Source: Mesorhizobium sp. LMG 17147
GTDB taxonomy: Bacteria > Pseudomonadota > Alphaproteobacteria > Rhizobiales > Rhizobiaceae
Length of the DNA stretch: 64,000 nucleotides
Direction of reading: 5' to 3'
Assembly: GCF_024297145.1 (NCBI RefSeq)
Contig: NZ_JANCTC010000001.1
Span: forward strand, 372,001-436,000
In this document: positions 33,048 to 43,825 of the stretch, piece by piece
Numbering within the stretch: the stretch's first letter is position 1
Layout of the letters: every line of letters begins with the position of its first letter
Notes under the pieces: model-generated
The model's database searches: none
Seen by the model: the letters and a program-made list of their open reading frames with translations, nothing else
Told to the model about the DNA's origin: nothing
Program-made: the position numbers and the translations under genes

Positions 33048-33842
33048 TCAGTTGGACTGCGACTCGCCGCCGTAGATGTCGAAGTCGAAGTACTTCTTGG
33101 TGATTTCGGCATACTTGCCATTGGCTCGGATAGCCTTGATTGCGGCATTGAGCTTATCCTTGAGCTCGGTGTCGCCTTGGCGTACGCCGGCGCCGACGCC
33201 AGGCCCGAGCACTTCCAGGTCCGGTGCGACATAACCCTTGAGGTCGCAGCACGCTTTGCCTTGATCCGACTTCAAAAATGCGTCGAGCGCGATCGAATCG
33301 GCCTGGGTGGCATCGATCCGGCCGGCGGCGAGATCCTGATTTGCCTCGTCCTGCGTCTGGTATTCCTTGATTTCCGCAGCGTCGGTGAAGTGCTTCTTGG
33401 CGTAGGCGGCGTGCACCGTGGAGGCCTGAACGCCGACTATCTTGCCCTTCAGCCCCTCTGGCGTCGCATCGAATTTCTGATCCTTGGCGCCGATTACCGC
33501 GGTCGGCGTGTTATAATATTTGTCGGAGAAGTCGATTTCCTTCTTGCGTTCGTCGGTAATGGACATCGAATTCATGATTGCATCGATCTTCTTGGTTTTA
33601 AGCGCCGGGATAAGGCCGTCCCATGGGACTGGCGTCAATACGCAATCCAGCTTGGCTTCGCCGCAGATGGCGTTGACGATGTCGACTTCCCAGCCGCCCC
33701 ACTTGCCGGATGCATCCTGCGAGTAAAACGGCGGATAGGCTTCAGGCGAAAATCCCACCTTGATCTGTTCGGCGCTTGCCGAAAATGCACCCGACAATGC
33801 GATCAGCGTGGCCGCGAGCACCGTTTTGAGAAAAGGTTTCAT
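33048..33842 (-). CDS. periplasmic amino acid-binding protein of an octopine/histidine-type ABC importer
   Basis: A 264-residue type II binding protein. ATG 33842 follows GGAGA by nine bases and opens with a Sec signal (KPFLKTVLAATLIALSGAFSASA). The mature part shows KVGFSPEAYPPFYSQDASGKWGGWEVDI, with aromatic and acidic residues of the LAO/OccT ligand site, and SITDERKKEIDFSDKYYNTP, with the Arg that clamps the alpha-carboxylate. Two adjacent Cys occur late (GKACCDLKG). Ligand probably arginine, a methylarginine, or an opine; inferred from neighbours. Confidence 0.88.
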   Translation of the reverse strand: MKPFLKTVLAATLIALSGAFSASAEQIKVGFSPEAYPPFYSQDASGKWGGWEVDIVNAICGEAKLDCVLTPVPWDGLIPALKTKKIDAIMNSMSITDERKKEIDFSDKYYNTPTAVIGAKDQKFDATPEGLKGKIVGVQASTVHAAYAKKHFTDAAEIKEYQTQDEANQDLAAGRIDATQADSIALDAFLKSDQGKACCDLKGYVAPDLEVLGPGVGAGVRQGDTELKDKLNAAIKAIRANGKYAEITKKYFDFDIYGGESQSN

Positions 33843-33898
33843 TTCTTTCAGTTCTCCCGTTTTTTTGCTTTGACGTTCCCGTCTGCTTTTCTCGCAAG

Positions 33899-34708
33899 TC
33901 ATCCAACATTGCGCAGAAACTGCTTCAGTCTTTCGGATCTGGGTGCGCCGAAGATCTGTTCCGGCGGCCCTTCTTCCTCGACCAGCCCATTATGGAGGTA
34001 GACGACATGCGTCGCGACCTCGCGGGCAAACTTCATCTCATGGGTGACCAGCACCATGGTGCGGCCTTCGCGCGCCAGGTCGCCGATCACCTTCAGCACC
34101 TCACCGACCAGCTCCGGGTCCAGCGCCGAGGTCGGCTCATCGAACAGCATGACGCGCGGATTGATGGCCAGCGCCCTGGCAATCGCGGCGCGCTGTTGTT
34201 GGCCGCCCGACAGATAGGCCGGATAGACGTCGCGTTTTTCGGCAAGGCCGACGCGGGCGAGCAGCTTTTCCGCCTCGCCGATCGCCACATCGCGCTTGAC
34301 GCCGAGCACATGCACGGGAACCTCGATGACGTTCTCGATCAACGTCATGTGGCTCCACAGATTGAAGTTCTGGAAGACCATGCCGAGCTTGGAGCGGATG
34401 CGTTCGATCTGCTTGCGGTCGGCGGGCACGGTGTGGCCGTGGCTGTCGGCCTTCAACCGGATCTGCTCGCCATTGACGCGGATGATGCCGCTGGTCGGGT
34501 TCTCCAGGCAGTTGATGCAGCGCAGCAGCGTGGATTTGCCCGAGCCTGAGCCGCCGATGATGGCGATCACCTCGCCGTCGCGCGCCGACAGCGAAACGCC
34601 CTTCAGTACGTGCAGGTTGCCGAAATTCTTGTGCAGGTTCTCGACGTGGATGGCTTCGGCAGCGCCGTTCTGCGCCGGATGCTTCAGGGCGGTGACGGGC
34701 GCTGTCAT
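33899..34708 (-). CDS. polar amino acid ABC transporter ATP-binding protein (HisP/OccP type)
   Basis: A 269-residue ATPase. Walker A GGSGSGKST, Q-loop MVFQNFNLWSHMT, signature LSGGQQQR, Walker B VMLFDEPTSALDPE and switch VLVTHEM are all intact. The insertion ADSHGHTVPADRKQIERIRS after the first beta domain is typical of HisP-like ATPases. It is the first gene of the importer operon (ATPase, binding protein, Q, M, Ldh), which diverges from the hydrolase/aruI/SDR operon; the 190 bp between the starts should hold both promoters. Confidence 0.92.
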   Translation of the reverse strand: MTAPVTALKHPAQNGAAEAIHVENLHKNFGNLHVLKGVSLSARDGEVIAIIGGSGSGKSTLLRCINCLENPTSGIIRVNGEQIRLKADSHGHTVPADRKQIERIRSKLGMVFQNFNLWSHMTLIENVIEVPVHVLGVKRDVAIGEAEKLLARVGLAEKRDVYPAYLSGGQQQRAAIARALAINPRVMLFDEPTSALDPELVGEVLKVIGDLAREGRTMVLVTHEMKFAREVATHVVYLHNGLVEEEGPPEQIFGAPRSERLKQFLRNVG

Positions 34709-34898
34709 CGTCGCGGCGCCCCGCGGAGCAACCGAGGCAGTCCTTGCTGGAATTTTTTACCCATTACCCGTCACTGGACAGCGTTCCGATTCTCAAGATG
34801 GACCGTTCCGCTTGCCTCCGTCAACCGCAGTTTTTGGACCATTGATCACCGCCTGCCGAGTGGCTATTGGCAGGAGGGGCGCGTTTCAGGAGAATTTA

Positions 34899-35774
34899 GT
34901 GGGCAAAGCATACGGGTCGCAGTCGATGGCCGGGACGCTGCAGCGCGTGCTGATGCGCTCCGCCGCCAGCGCCATGCGTCGGGCCGAAGCGCTGGATTGG
35001 CACTATGGCCCCGGCTTCGATCCGCAAAAAGCGGCGGCCCAGCATGATGCGCTGGCCAGGCTGATTTCTGTCTCAGGCGCCGAAATCGAATGGCTGAGCG
35101 ACGCCGATGACGGGCTTGCCGATTCGGTCTTCACCCACGATCCCTCGCTGATGACCGACCACGGCGCGGTTATCCTCGCTATGGGCAAGGCGCTGCGCCG
35201 GCCCGAGCCAGACCTTCACGAGGCAGCCTATGGGCGCATGGGCATCCCCATCCTCGGCCGTATCGAGGCTCCCGGCCAGGTCGAGGGCGGCGACTGCGTG
35301 TGGGTGGATGCAAACACGCTGGCCGTCGGCCGCGGCGTGCGCACCAATCAGCTTGGCATCCAGCAGCTCTCCAACCTGCTTTCGCCCAAGGGTATCCAGG
35401 TCTACGGCTTCGACCTGCCGCTCTGGCAAGGCGAGGAGGCCTGCCTGCACCTGATGTCGGTGATCAGCCCGCTGGCCGACGATCTGGCGCTGGTCTATGC
35501 GCCCCTCCTGCCGGTCGCCTTCTACCAGATGCTGCGCGAACGCGGCATTCGGCTGGTCGAGGGCGACGCCGACGAATTCTTCGCCTCGAATGGGCTCAGC
35601 CTCAACGTCCTGCCGACCGCGCCGCGCCAGGTTATCGCCGTTGCCGGTTTTCCGAAGACGGCGGCTGCCATGCAGGCCGCTGGCTGTACGGTCTCGACAT
35701 TCGAGGCCGATGCGCTGTGCATTGCCTGCGAGGGCGGCCCGACCTGCCTCACACGCCCGGTGCTAAGACAATGA
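34899..35774 (+). CDS. dimethylarginine dimethylaminohydrolase / arginine deiminase-fold hydrolase
   Basis: A 291-residue guanidine-group-modifying enzyme. GTG 34899 has AGGAG seven bases upstream; a longer open frame exists but overlaps the divergent ABC gene. Fold signatures are VFTHDPSLMTDHGAVI, PGQVEGGDCVWVD (Glu-Gly-Gly-Asp), GRGVRTNQLGI, a candidate catalytic His in LHLMSVISPLADDL, and a C-terminal Cys in CEGGPTCLTRPVL placed like the nucleophile of the family. It would hydrolyse arginine or an N-substituted arginine to citrulline plus ammonia or an amine. Its stop overlaps the aruI-like start (ATGA). Confidence 0.82.
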   Translation: MGKAYGSQSMAGTLQRVLMRSAASAMRRAEALDWHYGPGFDPQKAAAQHDALARLISVSGAEIEWLSDADDGLADSVFTHDPSLMTDHGAVILAMGKALRRPEPDLHEAAYGRMGIPILGRIEAPGQVEGGDCVWVDANTLAVGRGVRTNQLGIQQLSNLLSPKGIQVYGFDLPLWQGEEACLHLMSVISPLADDLALVYAPLLPVAFYQMLRERGIRLVEGDADEFFASNGLSLNVLPTAPRQVIAVAGFPKTAAAMQAAGCTVSTFEADALCIACEGGPTCLTRPVLRQ

Positions 35775-37351
35775 CGACCATCGGCGAAGCGCTCATCACC
35801 TTGCTCGAAGCGCACGGCGTCGACACAGTCTTCGGCATTCCCGGCGTACACACGGTCGAGCTCTATCGCGGGCTTGCGCGATCGAAGATCCGTCACGTCA
35901 CGCCGCGCCACGAGCAGGGCGCCGGCTTCATGGCTGATGGCTATGCGCGCGCCAGCGGCAGGCCGGGCATCGCCTTCGTCATCACCGGGCCGGGGCTGAC
36001 CAACACCATCACCGCCATGGGCCAGGCGCGCGCCGATTCGGTGCCGATGCTGGTAATCTCGGGCGTCAACGCCACACCGACGCTGGGCAAAGGCCTTGGC
36101 CATCTGCATGAACTGCCGGACCAGCGCGGCATGATGGAGAAGGTGGCGCTGTTTTCGCACCGTGTCACCGAGGCCGGCGAACTGCCCGGCGTGCTCGCCC
36201 GCGCCTTTGCACTGTTTTCATCCTCGCGTCCGGGTCCGGTGCATATCGAGATCCCGACCGATGTCATGAGCTTGCCTGCCAACGGCATCGTGCCGCTGCT
36301 GCGGAATTCAGCGCCGCCCGAGCCGGATGTGGCGGCGATTGCCGGGGCGGCAAGGCTATGCGCGTCTGCCCGCCGGCCGCTTATCCTGGCCGGCGGCGGC
36401 GCCAAAGCGGCCGAAGCACCGTTGCAGCGCCTTGCCGAGAGGTTGGGAGCGCCGGTCGTCCAGACCGCCAATGCGCGCGGCCTGCTCTATCGCCATCCGC
36501 TTGGCGTGCCGGCCAGTCCCAGCCTGAAGGCGGTGCGTGCGCTGATGGCCGGCGCCGATCTGGTCATTGCCGCCGGCACCGAATTCGGTCCGACCGACTA
36601 TGATGGCTATGGCGACGGCGGTTTTGTCCTGCCTGCCAATCTGATCCGTATCGACATCGGCGCCGACCAGCTTGCCCGCCGGCCGGCCCGGATTTCGATC
36701 CAGGCCGATTGCGGTGCAGCGCTCGAGGCGCTGCGTGCCGAACTCGGCACGGGCCAGGCGCAATCGGTCGACGGCGCCGCTCGCGCCGCCGCGACGCGGC
36801 AAGCGGCCTTTGCCGAGATCGGCCCGGCTATGCAGGCGCAACTGCGCGCCGTCGAGACGATCCGCGATGCGCTGCCTGGCGCGATCATCGTCGGCGATTC
36901 GACCCAGCCGGTCTACGCCGCCAACCTCTATTACGATCATGACCGGCCGGGCGGCTGGTTCAACGCGGCCACCGGCTTCGGCGCGCTTGGCTATGGCCCG
37001 GCGGCGGCGATCGGCGCCGTCCTTGCCAGGCCTGAGGCGCCGGTCGTTTGCCTCACCGGCGACGGCGGCTTCCAGTTCACCCTGCCGGAACTGGGCGCCG
37101 CGCTCGACGCTGCGGCACCGGTGATCTTCGCCGTCTGGAACAATCGCGGCTACCGCGAGATCGAAACCTCGATGCTCGACGTCGGCGTCGAGCCGGTCGG
37201 CGTCTCCCCGGCACCGCCGGATTTCTGCAAATTGGCCGAAGCCTACGGCATTGCCGCCGAGCGGATTTCCGGCGCCGGCGGCTTGGCGGACGCGCTTGGG
37301 CGCGCGCGGGCGACTGGACGACCTTACGTCATAGAGATTTCGGTTGAGTGA
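35771..37351 (+). CDS. aruI: TPP-dependent 2-oxo acid decarboxylase, 5-guanidino-2-oxopentanoate decarboxylase type
   Basis: A 526-residue thiamine-diphosphate enzyme. The N-terminal PYR domain opens GEALITLLEAHGVDTVFGIPG with HTVELYRGL and RHEQGAGFMADGYARASG, where the Glu activates TPP. The C-terminal domain has the Mg-TPP motif GDGGFQFTLPELGAALDAAAP followed by WNNRGY. The HTVELYRGL block and length match Pseudomonas AruI of the arginine transaminase route, which makes 4-guanidinobutanal. ATG 35771 overlaps the upstream stop. No AruH-like transaminase gene is in the window. Confidence 0.8.
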   Translation: MTTIGEALITLLEAHGVDTVFGIPGVHTVELYRGLARSKIRHVTPRHEQGAGFMADGYARASGRPGIAFVITGPGLTNTITAMGQARADSVPMLVISGVNATPTLGKGLGHLHELPDQRGMMEKVALFSHRVTEAGELPGVLARAFALFSSSRPGPVHIEIPTDVMSLPANGIVPLLRNSAPPEPDVAAIAGAARLCASARRPLILAGGGAKAAEAPLQRLAERLGAPVVQTANARGLLYRHPLGVPASPSLKAVRALMAGADLVIAAGTEFGPTDYDGYGDGGFVLPANLIRIDIGADQLARRPARISIQADCGAALEALRAELGTGQAQSVDGAARAAATRQAAFAEIGPAMQAQLRAVETIRDALPGAIIVGDSTQPVYAANLYYDHDRPGGWFNAATGFGALGYGPAAAIGAVLARPEAPVVCLTGDGGFQFTLPELGAALDAAAPVIFAVWNNRGYREIETSMLDVGVEPVGVSPAPPDFCKLAEAYGIAAERISGAGGLADALGRARATGRPYVIEISVE

Positions 37352-37408
37352 TCGCGCGAAAGGCGCGACCTTCCGGATCGGCGGCGCGCAATGACGGAGC
37401 GGTCGAAT

Positions 37409-38116
37409 ATGACGGAAACACTGGACGGCAGACATATCGTGGTGACCGGCGGCACCGGTGCCCTTGGCGGCGCGGTCGTAGGGAACCTGCTGGAGCAGGG
37501 CGCGATCTGCCATGTGCCCAACGCTCACGCTGCCGCGCCTGCACATTTCCCTTTCCCGGCGCATGACCGCGTCAGGCTGGCGCATAACGTCGACCTCGCC
37601 GACCCTGCCAAGGTCGACGCCTTCTATACCAGCGTTCCGAATTTATGGGCATCGGTGCATCTGGCCGGCGGCTTCACCGCCGCGCCGGTCGAGAAGATCG
37701 AGCCCGCCTCCTTCGCCGAGATGATGGACACCAACGCCCGCACCACCTTCCTGTGCTGCCGCGCGGCGATACGCTCGATGCTGGAATCTTCCATGCCGGG
37801 CCGCATTGTCAATGTCACCGCGCGAGCCGGGCTCGACCCGCGGCGCGGCTCCGGCAAGGTGGCCTACGCCGCCGCCAAGGCGGCAGTCGCCGCGATGACC
37901 GTGGCAATGGCCGAAGAGCTGAAGGGCAACGGCATCCTGGTCAACGCCGTGGCGCCCTCGACGCTCGACACGCCGGCCAACCGGGCTGACATGCCGAACG
38001 CAGATTTCAGCAGATGGGTCAGCCTTGAAGCGGCCGCCGAGGCCATTGCCTATCTCGCCTCGCCGGCCAACATGGCCATCAGCGGCACGCTGGTGCCGCT
38101 TTACGGCAGGGCCTGA
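37409..38116 (+). CDS. short-chain dehydrogenase/reductase family protein
   Basis: A 235-residue classical SDR. VVTGGTGALGGAVV near the N-terminus is the cofactor loop and VAYAAAKAAVAAMT holds the Tyr-x-x-x-Lys pair. The position of the usual catalytic Ser reads NVTARAG where NISS is common, so the Ser is missing or replaced by the adjacent Thr. ATG 37409 has GGAG nine bases upstream; ATG 37391 in frame is also possible. It follows aruI by 57 bases and probably acts in the same pathway, perhaps on an aldehyde or oxo intermediate. Confidence 0.82.
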   Translation: MTETLDGRHIVVTGGTGALGGAVVGNLLEQGAICHVPNAHAAAPAHFPFPAHDRVRLAHNVDLADPAKVDAFYTSVPNLWASVHLAGGFTAAPVEKIEPASFAEMMDTNARTTFLCCRAAIRSMLESSMPGRIVNVTARAGLDPRRGSGKVAYAAAKAAVAAMTVAMAEELKGNGILVNAVAPSTLDTPANRADMPNADFSRWVSLEAAAEAIAYLASPANMAISGTLVPLYGRA

Positions 38117-38143
38117 GCCTACGGTCCGTCGCAAAGGTCACAA

Positions 38144-38184
38144 GCAAAAGCCCCGCCGGATCGTTCCGGCGGGGCCTTTTTGTT
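38144..38184. terminator. bidirectional intrinsic terminator
   Basis: GCCCCGCCGGA (38150-38160) pairs exactly with TCCGGCGGGGC (38165-38175) around loop TCGT, with TTTTT at 38177-38181 on the plus strand and an A run before the stem that gives a T run on the minus strand. It ends both the SDR operon and rpsA. Confidence 0.93.
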
Positions 38185-38217
38185 TCGTTTATAACCCGCG
38201 CGAGGCGCGGTATTGGC

Positions 38218-39915
38218 TTAGCTGCCCTGCTTCTTCAGCGCGGCGCCAAGGATGTCGCCCAGCGAAGCGCCGGAATCGGTCGAACCGTATTGGGCGACCG
38301 CCTCCTTCTCTTCGGCGATTTCCAGCGCCTTGATCGAGACCTGCAGTTTGCGGGTCTTCTTGTCGAAGGCGATGACGCGGGCGTCGACCTTCTGGCCGAC
38401 GGTGAAGCGCTCCGGGCGCTGCTCGTCGCGGTCACGGCTGAGGTCGGAGCGCTTGATGAAAGTCTCGATGCCGCTGTCGACCAGCCGCACTTCCAGACCG
38501 CCATCCTTCACGCCGATAACCTCGCAGGTGACGACTGCGTTCTTGCGCAGTTCGCCCGACGTCGCGGCTTCGCCGACCGTGTCCTTGGCCAACTGCTTGA
38601 TGCCGAGCGAGATGCGCTCCTTGTCGATGTCGACGTCGAGCACCTGCGCCTTGACCATGTCGCCGCGATTGTACTCCTCGATCACCTGCTCGCCCGGACG
38701 GGTCCAGTCGAGGTCGGAAAGGTGGACCATGCCGTCGGCGTCGCCTTCGAGGCCGATAAACAGGCCGAACTCGGTCTTGTTCTTGACCTCGCCCTCAACC
38801 TGGCTGCCGACGGGATGGCTGCGCGCGAAGGCCTCCCACGGGTTCTCCAGCGTCTGCTTGAGGCCGAGCGAGATACGGCGCTTGGCCGGATCGACTTCGA
38901 GCACCACAACGTCGACTTCCTGCGTTGTCGACAGGATCTTGCCGGGATGCACGTTCTTCTTGGTCCACGACATTTCCGAAACGTGGATGAGGCCTTCGAT
39001 GCCCGGCTCCAGCTCGACGAATGCGCCGTAGTCGGTGATGTTGGTGACGGTACCCTTGATCTTCTTGCCGATCGGGAACTTGGTGCCGATCTCGGACCAC
39101 GGATCGCTCTCGAGCTGCTTCATACCGAGCGAGATGCGGTGGGTTTCCTGGTTGATGCGGATGATCTGCACCTTGACCGTCTGGCCGATATTGAGGATTT
39201 CGGTCGGATGGTTGACGCGGCGCCATGCCATGTCGGTCACGTGCAGCAGCCCATCGATGCCGCCGAGGTCGACGAACGCACCATAGTCGGTGATGTTCTT
39301 GACCACGCCTTCGACCACCTGGCCCTCTTCCAGGTTCTGCACGATTTCCGAACGCTGTTCGGCGCGGCTTTCCTCGAGCACGGTGCGGCGCGACACCACG
39401 ATGTTGCCGCGGCGGCGATCCATCTTGAGGATCTCGAAGGGCTGCGGGTTGTGCATCAGCGGCGAGACGTCGCGGATCGGGCGGATGTCGACCTGGCTGC
39501 GCGGCAGGAAGGCCACGGCGCCGTCGAGGTCGACGGTGAAGCCGCCCTTGACCTGGTTGAAGATGACGCCTTCGACGCGTTCGCCCTTGGTGAACTTCTC
39601 TTCGAGACGGACCCAGCTCTCTTCGCGGCGGGCCTTCTCACGCGACAGCATGGCTTCGCCAAGCGCATTTTCGATACGCTCGACATAGACCTCGACCGTG
39701 TCGCCGACCTTGAGCGTCGTGTCCTTGCCCTTGACGCCGAATTCCTTCAGCGGCACGCGGCCTTCGACCTTGAGGCCGACGTCGATGATAGCCATGTCCT
39801 TCTCAATGGCAGTGATGATGCCCTTGACGACCTGGCCTTCGCCGGAATGGCCGGCGGAAAATGATTCTTCGAGCAGGCTCGCGAAATCATCGCGAGTGGG
39901 ATTTGCAACTGACAT
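38218..39915 (-). CDS. rpsA: 30S ribosomal protein S1
   Basis: A 565-residue mRNA-binding ribosomal protein with six S1 repeats. Characteristic repeats include VEGVVKNITDYGAFVDLGG, KGTVTNITDYGAFVELEPG and VEGEVKNKTEFGLFIGLEG. ATG 39915 has AGGAG six bases upstream and gives MSVANPTRDDFASLLEESF, the normal start; the frame extends further upstream without coding character. Third gene of the conserved aroA-cmk-rpsA order. The 204 bp between it and cmk form a leader with no ORF. Confidence 0.97.
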   Translation of the reverse strand: MSVANPTRDDFASLLEESFSAGHSGEGQVVKGIITAIEKDMAIIDVGLKVEGRVPLKEFGVKGKDTTLKVGDTVEVYVERIENALGEAMLSREKARREESWVRLEEKFTKGERVEGVIFNQVKGGFTVDLDGAVAFLPRSQVDIRPIRDVSPLMHNPQPFEILKMDRRRGNIVVSRRTVLEESRAEQRSEIVQNLEEGQVVEGVVKNITDYGAFVDLGGIDGLLHVTDMAWRRVNHPTEILNIGQTVKVQIIRINQETHRISLGMKQLESDPWSEIGTKFPIGKKIKGTVTNITDYGAFVELEPGIEGLIHVSEMSWTKKNVHPGKILSTTQEVDVVVLEVDPAKRRISLGLKQTLENPWEAFARSHPVGSQVEGEVKNKTEFGLFIGLEGDADGMVHLSDLDWTRPGEQVIEEYNRGDMVKAQVLDVDIDKERISLGIKQLAKDTVGEAATSGELRKNAVVTCEVIGVKDGGLEVRLVDSGIETFIKRSDLSRDRDEQRPERFTVGQKVDARVIAFDKKTRKLQVSIKALEIAEEKEAVAQYGSTDSGASLGDILGAALKKQGS

Positions 39916-40119
39916 AGTTTCTCCTGGAATGCCCCGCAATCTGTCGCGGGGCCGGCGCCGTGGGTTAGCGTTGCGTTGGCCTGCCGGCGTTCCGGGCAAA
40001 AGCCCTGGCCGCCTTTGAGCGGCAATTCCGGCGCATGAAGAATGCTGGCAGGCTGGTTCACGCCCGATATGGGAATTCTTTTTGTCGCCGGCAATCGGCG
40101 GCGGCAGGAAAACCCAGGC

Positions 40120-40770
<651 letters not shown>

Positions 40771-40796
40771 TGGCAGTGGACCAGCCCTCGCGCCTT

Positions 40797-40978
40797 CGTC
40801 ATCTCAGGGCGGAGCAGGAGCGAAGCTCCGTCGCGGAGACCCTGGGATCCATGCCGTGACATGTACCGAGAGATGCGGCGGGCCAGAATTCTGAACCGTT
40901 GCGATGCTCTGACGTCACGGCATGGCTCCTGAGGTCTTCGCTGCGTCGCTTCGCTCCTTGCTTCGCCCCAGGATGACG
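40797..40978. repeat. long imperfect inverted repeat between aroA and cmk, probable dispersed rhizobial repeat
   Basis: The left arm 40797-40860 (starting CGTCATCTCAGGGCGGAGCA, ending CCATGCCGTGAC) and the right arm 40914-40978 are reverse complements at roughly three-quarters of positions over about 64 bases. The outer CGTCATC and inner CATGCCGTGAC ends are the best conserved. A 53-base centre separates them. The size and form resemble the palindromic intergenic elements scattered in rhizobial genomes. Transcribed from aroA, it would fold into a very long hairpin ahead of cmk. Confidence 0.75.
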
Positions 40979-41028
40979 AAGGGAAGGATGTTGGCGCCCA
41001 ATCTTCAAGGTTTGCGATTGCCGTCAAG

Positions 41029-42462
<1,434 letters not shown>

Positions 42463-42578
42463 TCATCCCCTTGGTACGAAGGCCTTCGAATTCACGCTTT
42501 TTGGGACGCCGGCTTTTCGCTTTGACAGCGCCGTAAACTCTGGTTAAGGGGACCAAACTTTCATCGACGAGGCTTGCT

Positions 42579-42968
42579 GTGGCAAAACCCGAACTTGGCA
42601 CCAAACGCATCGACCCGGAGACGGGTCGAAAATTCTATGACTTGAACAAGGACCCGATCGTCTCGCCTTATACGGGCAAGAGCTATCCGCGCTCCTATTT
42701 TGAAGAAGGCAAGATCGCCGCCCTCGAGGAAGAAGAGGAAGTTGCCGAAAAGGAAGTGGACGCCGAGGAGGAAGAGGGCGTCGAGGTCGTCTCGCTCGAA
42801 GAGGCGGACGAGGACGCGAAGGCCGACGAGCTTCCCGATCTCGCCGATGACGAGGACGACGTCGACCTTGGCGATGATGAGGATGACACGTTCCTCGCCG
42901 ACGAGGAGGAAGAAGACGACGACGTCGCCGACATGATCGGCGTCGGCGACGACGACGACGAAGTCTGA
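42579..42968 (+). CDS. TIGR02300 family protein (FYDLN domain, acidic tail)
   Basis: A 129-residue protein found widely in Alphaproteobacteria, function unknown. The N-terminal 45 residues hold the domain: LGTKRIDPETGRKFYDLNKD then PYTGKSYPRSYFEEG. The rest is almost all Glu and Asp with short hydrophobic spacers and ends in a run of Asp, so it is probably disordered. GTG 42579 is the start; GAGG lies upstream. It diverges from aroA, as is usual in rhizobia, with 194 bp between them. Confidence 0.9.
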   Translation: MAKPELGTKRIDPETGRKFYDLNKDPIVSPYTGKSYPRSYFEEGKIAALEEEEEVAEKEVDAEEEEGVEVVSLEEADEDAKADELPDLADDEDDVDLGDDEDDTFLADEEEEDDDVADMIGVGDDDDEV

Positions 42969-43131
42969 GCGAACCGCATTCGCCGACTTTCGCCGCGCCG
43001 CCTAGAAAAAGCGGTTGTTGAAGGCTTGATATTGACTGAAGGCGGGGTTAGAAGCCGCCTGCACGAACGGCGCGGTCTAGAACCCGCGCCGGATCTCTTC
43101 GTCGGAAACGGCGCCGGCGAACTGCCGGAGT

Positions 43132-43207
<76 letters not shown>

Positions 43208-43389
43208 GTTCTCTCCGCGAAAATCAGCAGAACAGCCGCCGGCCCCGGGCTGGCCGCCGCCGGTCGCGGAGCCTAGCTGAGACAAAATGTATGGCTAGCC
43301 GACCTCGGCTCGCCGTCCATCTAAAATGGTGAGCCCGTGCCCGGTCTGGACCAGGCAGCGGGCTGAAACGACCGCTGAGCAAAACTCCG

Positions 43390-43704
43390 TTACTTGTTGC
43401 AGTTCTGCATATCCGACGTCATGGCGCCGCTTGGGGTGTTGTTGTCGGTGTCGTTGCCTGCCGTATCCTTGCAGCGGTCCCCCATACCGTTTGTCTGCGG
43501 CGTGGTGGCGTTCGTTGCATTCGGATCGATCTGGTTCGGCGTAGTGGTACTGGTCCCGTTGTTGCCGCTGTTGCCGGCGGTCCCCGTGTCGACGCCGGTA
43601 TTGCTGTTCATGCCAGTTCCGCCAGTTCCCGAACCGGTTGATTGTGCCATGGCAGATGTGGCCAGGCCGATAGCAAGTAGGGATGCAGAGAGAATTTTCA
43701 TCAT
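43390..43704 (-). CDS. small secreted Asn/Thr/Gly-rich protein
   Basis: A 104-residue protein. GGAG precedes the tandem ATGs at 43704 and 43701, and the product opens with a Sec signal (KILSASLLAIGLATSAMAQ). The mature part is low complexity, rich in Thr, Asn and Gly (GTGGTGMNSNTGVDTGTAGN) with two Cys near the C-terminus (GDRCKDTAGND, MQNCNK). No enzyme motif. Its promoter matches the sigma-EcfG consensus, so it is probably made under general stress. Confidence 0.72.
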   Translation of the reverse strand: MMKILSASLLAIGLATSAMAQSTGSGTGGTGMNSNTGVDTGTAGNSGNNGTSTTTPNQIDPNATNATTPQTNGMGDRCKDTAGNDTDNNTPSGAMTSDMQNCNK

Positions 43705-43749
43705 CTTAGTGTCTCCATCGAGTTGCATCGCTGGATCGCGATCTAACCC

Positions 43750-43774
43750 AACGAGAGTTTTTCCAGGATGTTCC
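43750..43774 (-). promoter_or_regulatory. sigma-EcfG-type (general stress) promoter
   Basis: On the minus strand, GGAAC (43774-43770), a 16-base spacer, and CGTT (43753-43750). This equals the alphaproteobacterial extracytoplasmic-function sigma consensus GGAAC-N16/17-CGTT. It sits about 45 bases before the start of the small secreted protein gene. Confidence 0.72.
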
Positions 43775-43825
43775 GTTCGACAGAAATAGTGATCGATACA
43801 GTCATTATGAGAGCTTTGTTGTTCG

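Noticed and set aside
38290-39864. 524-codon open frame opposite rpsA
   Set aside because: Antisense shadow; the rpsA reading has six clear S1 repeats.
42700-42968. GA-rich tandem repeat in the TIGR02300 gene as a DNA repeat
   Set aside because: It is explained by Glu/Asp codons of the acidic tail that the family normally has.
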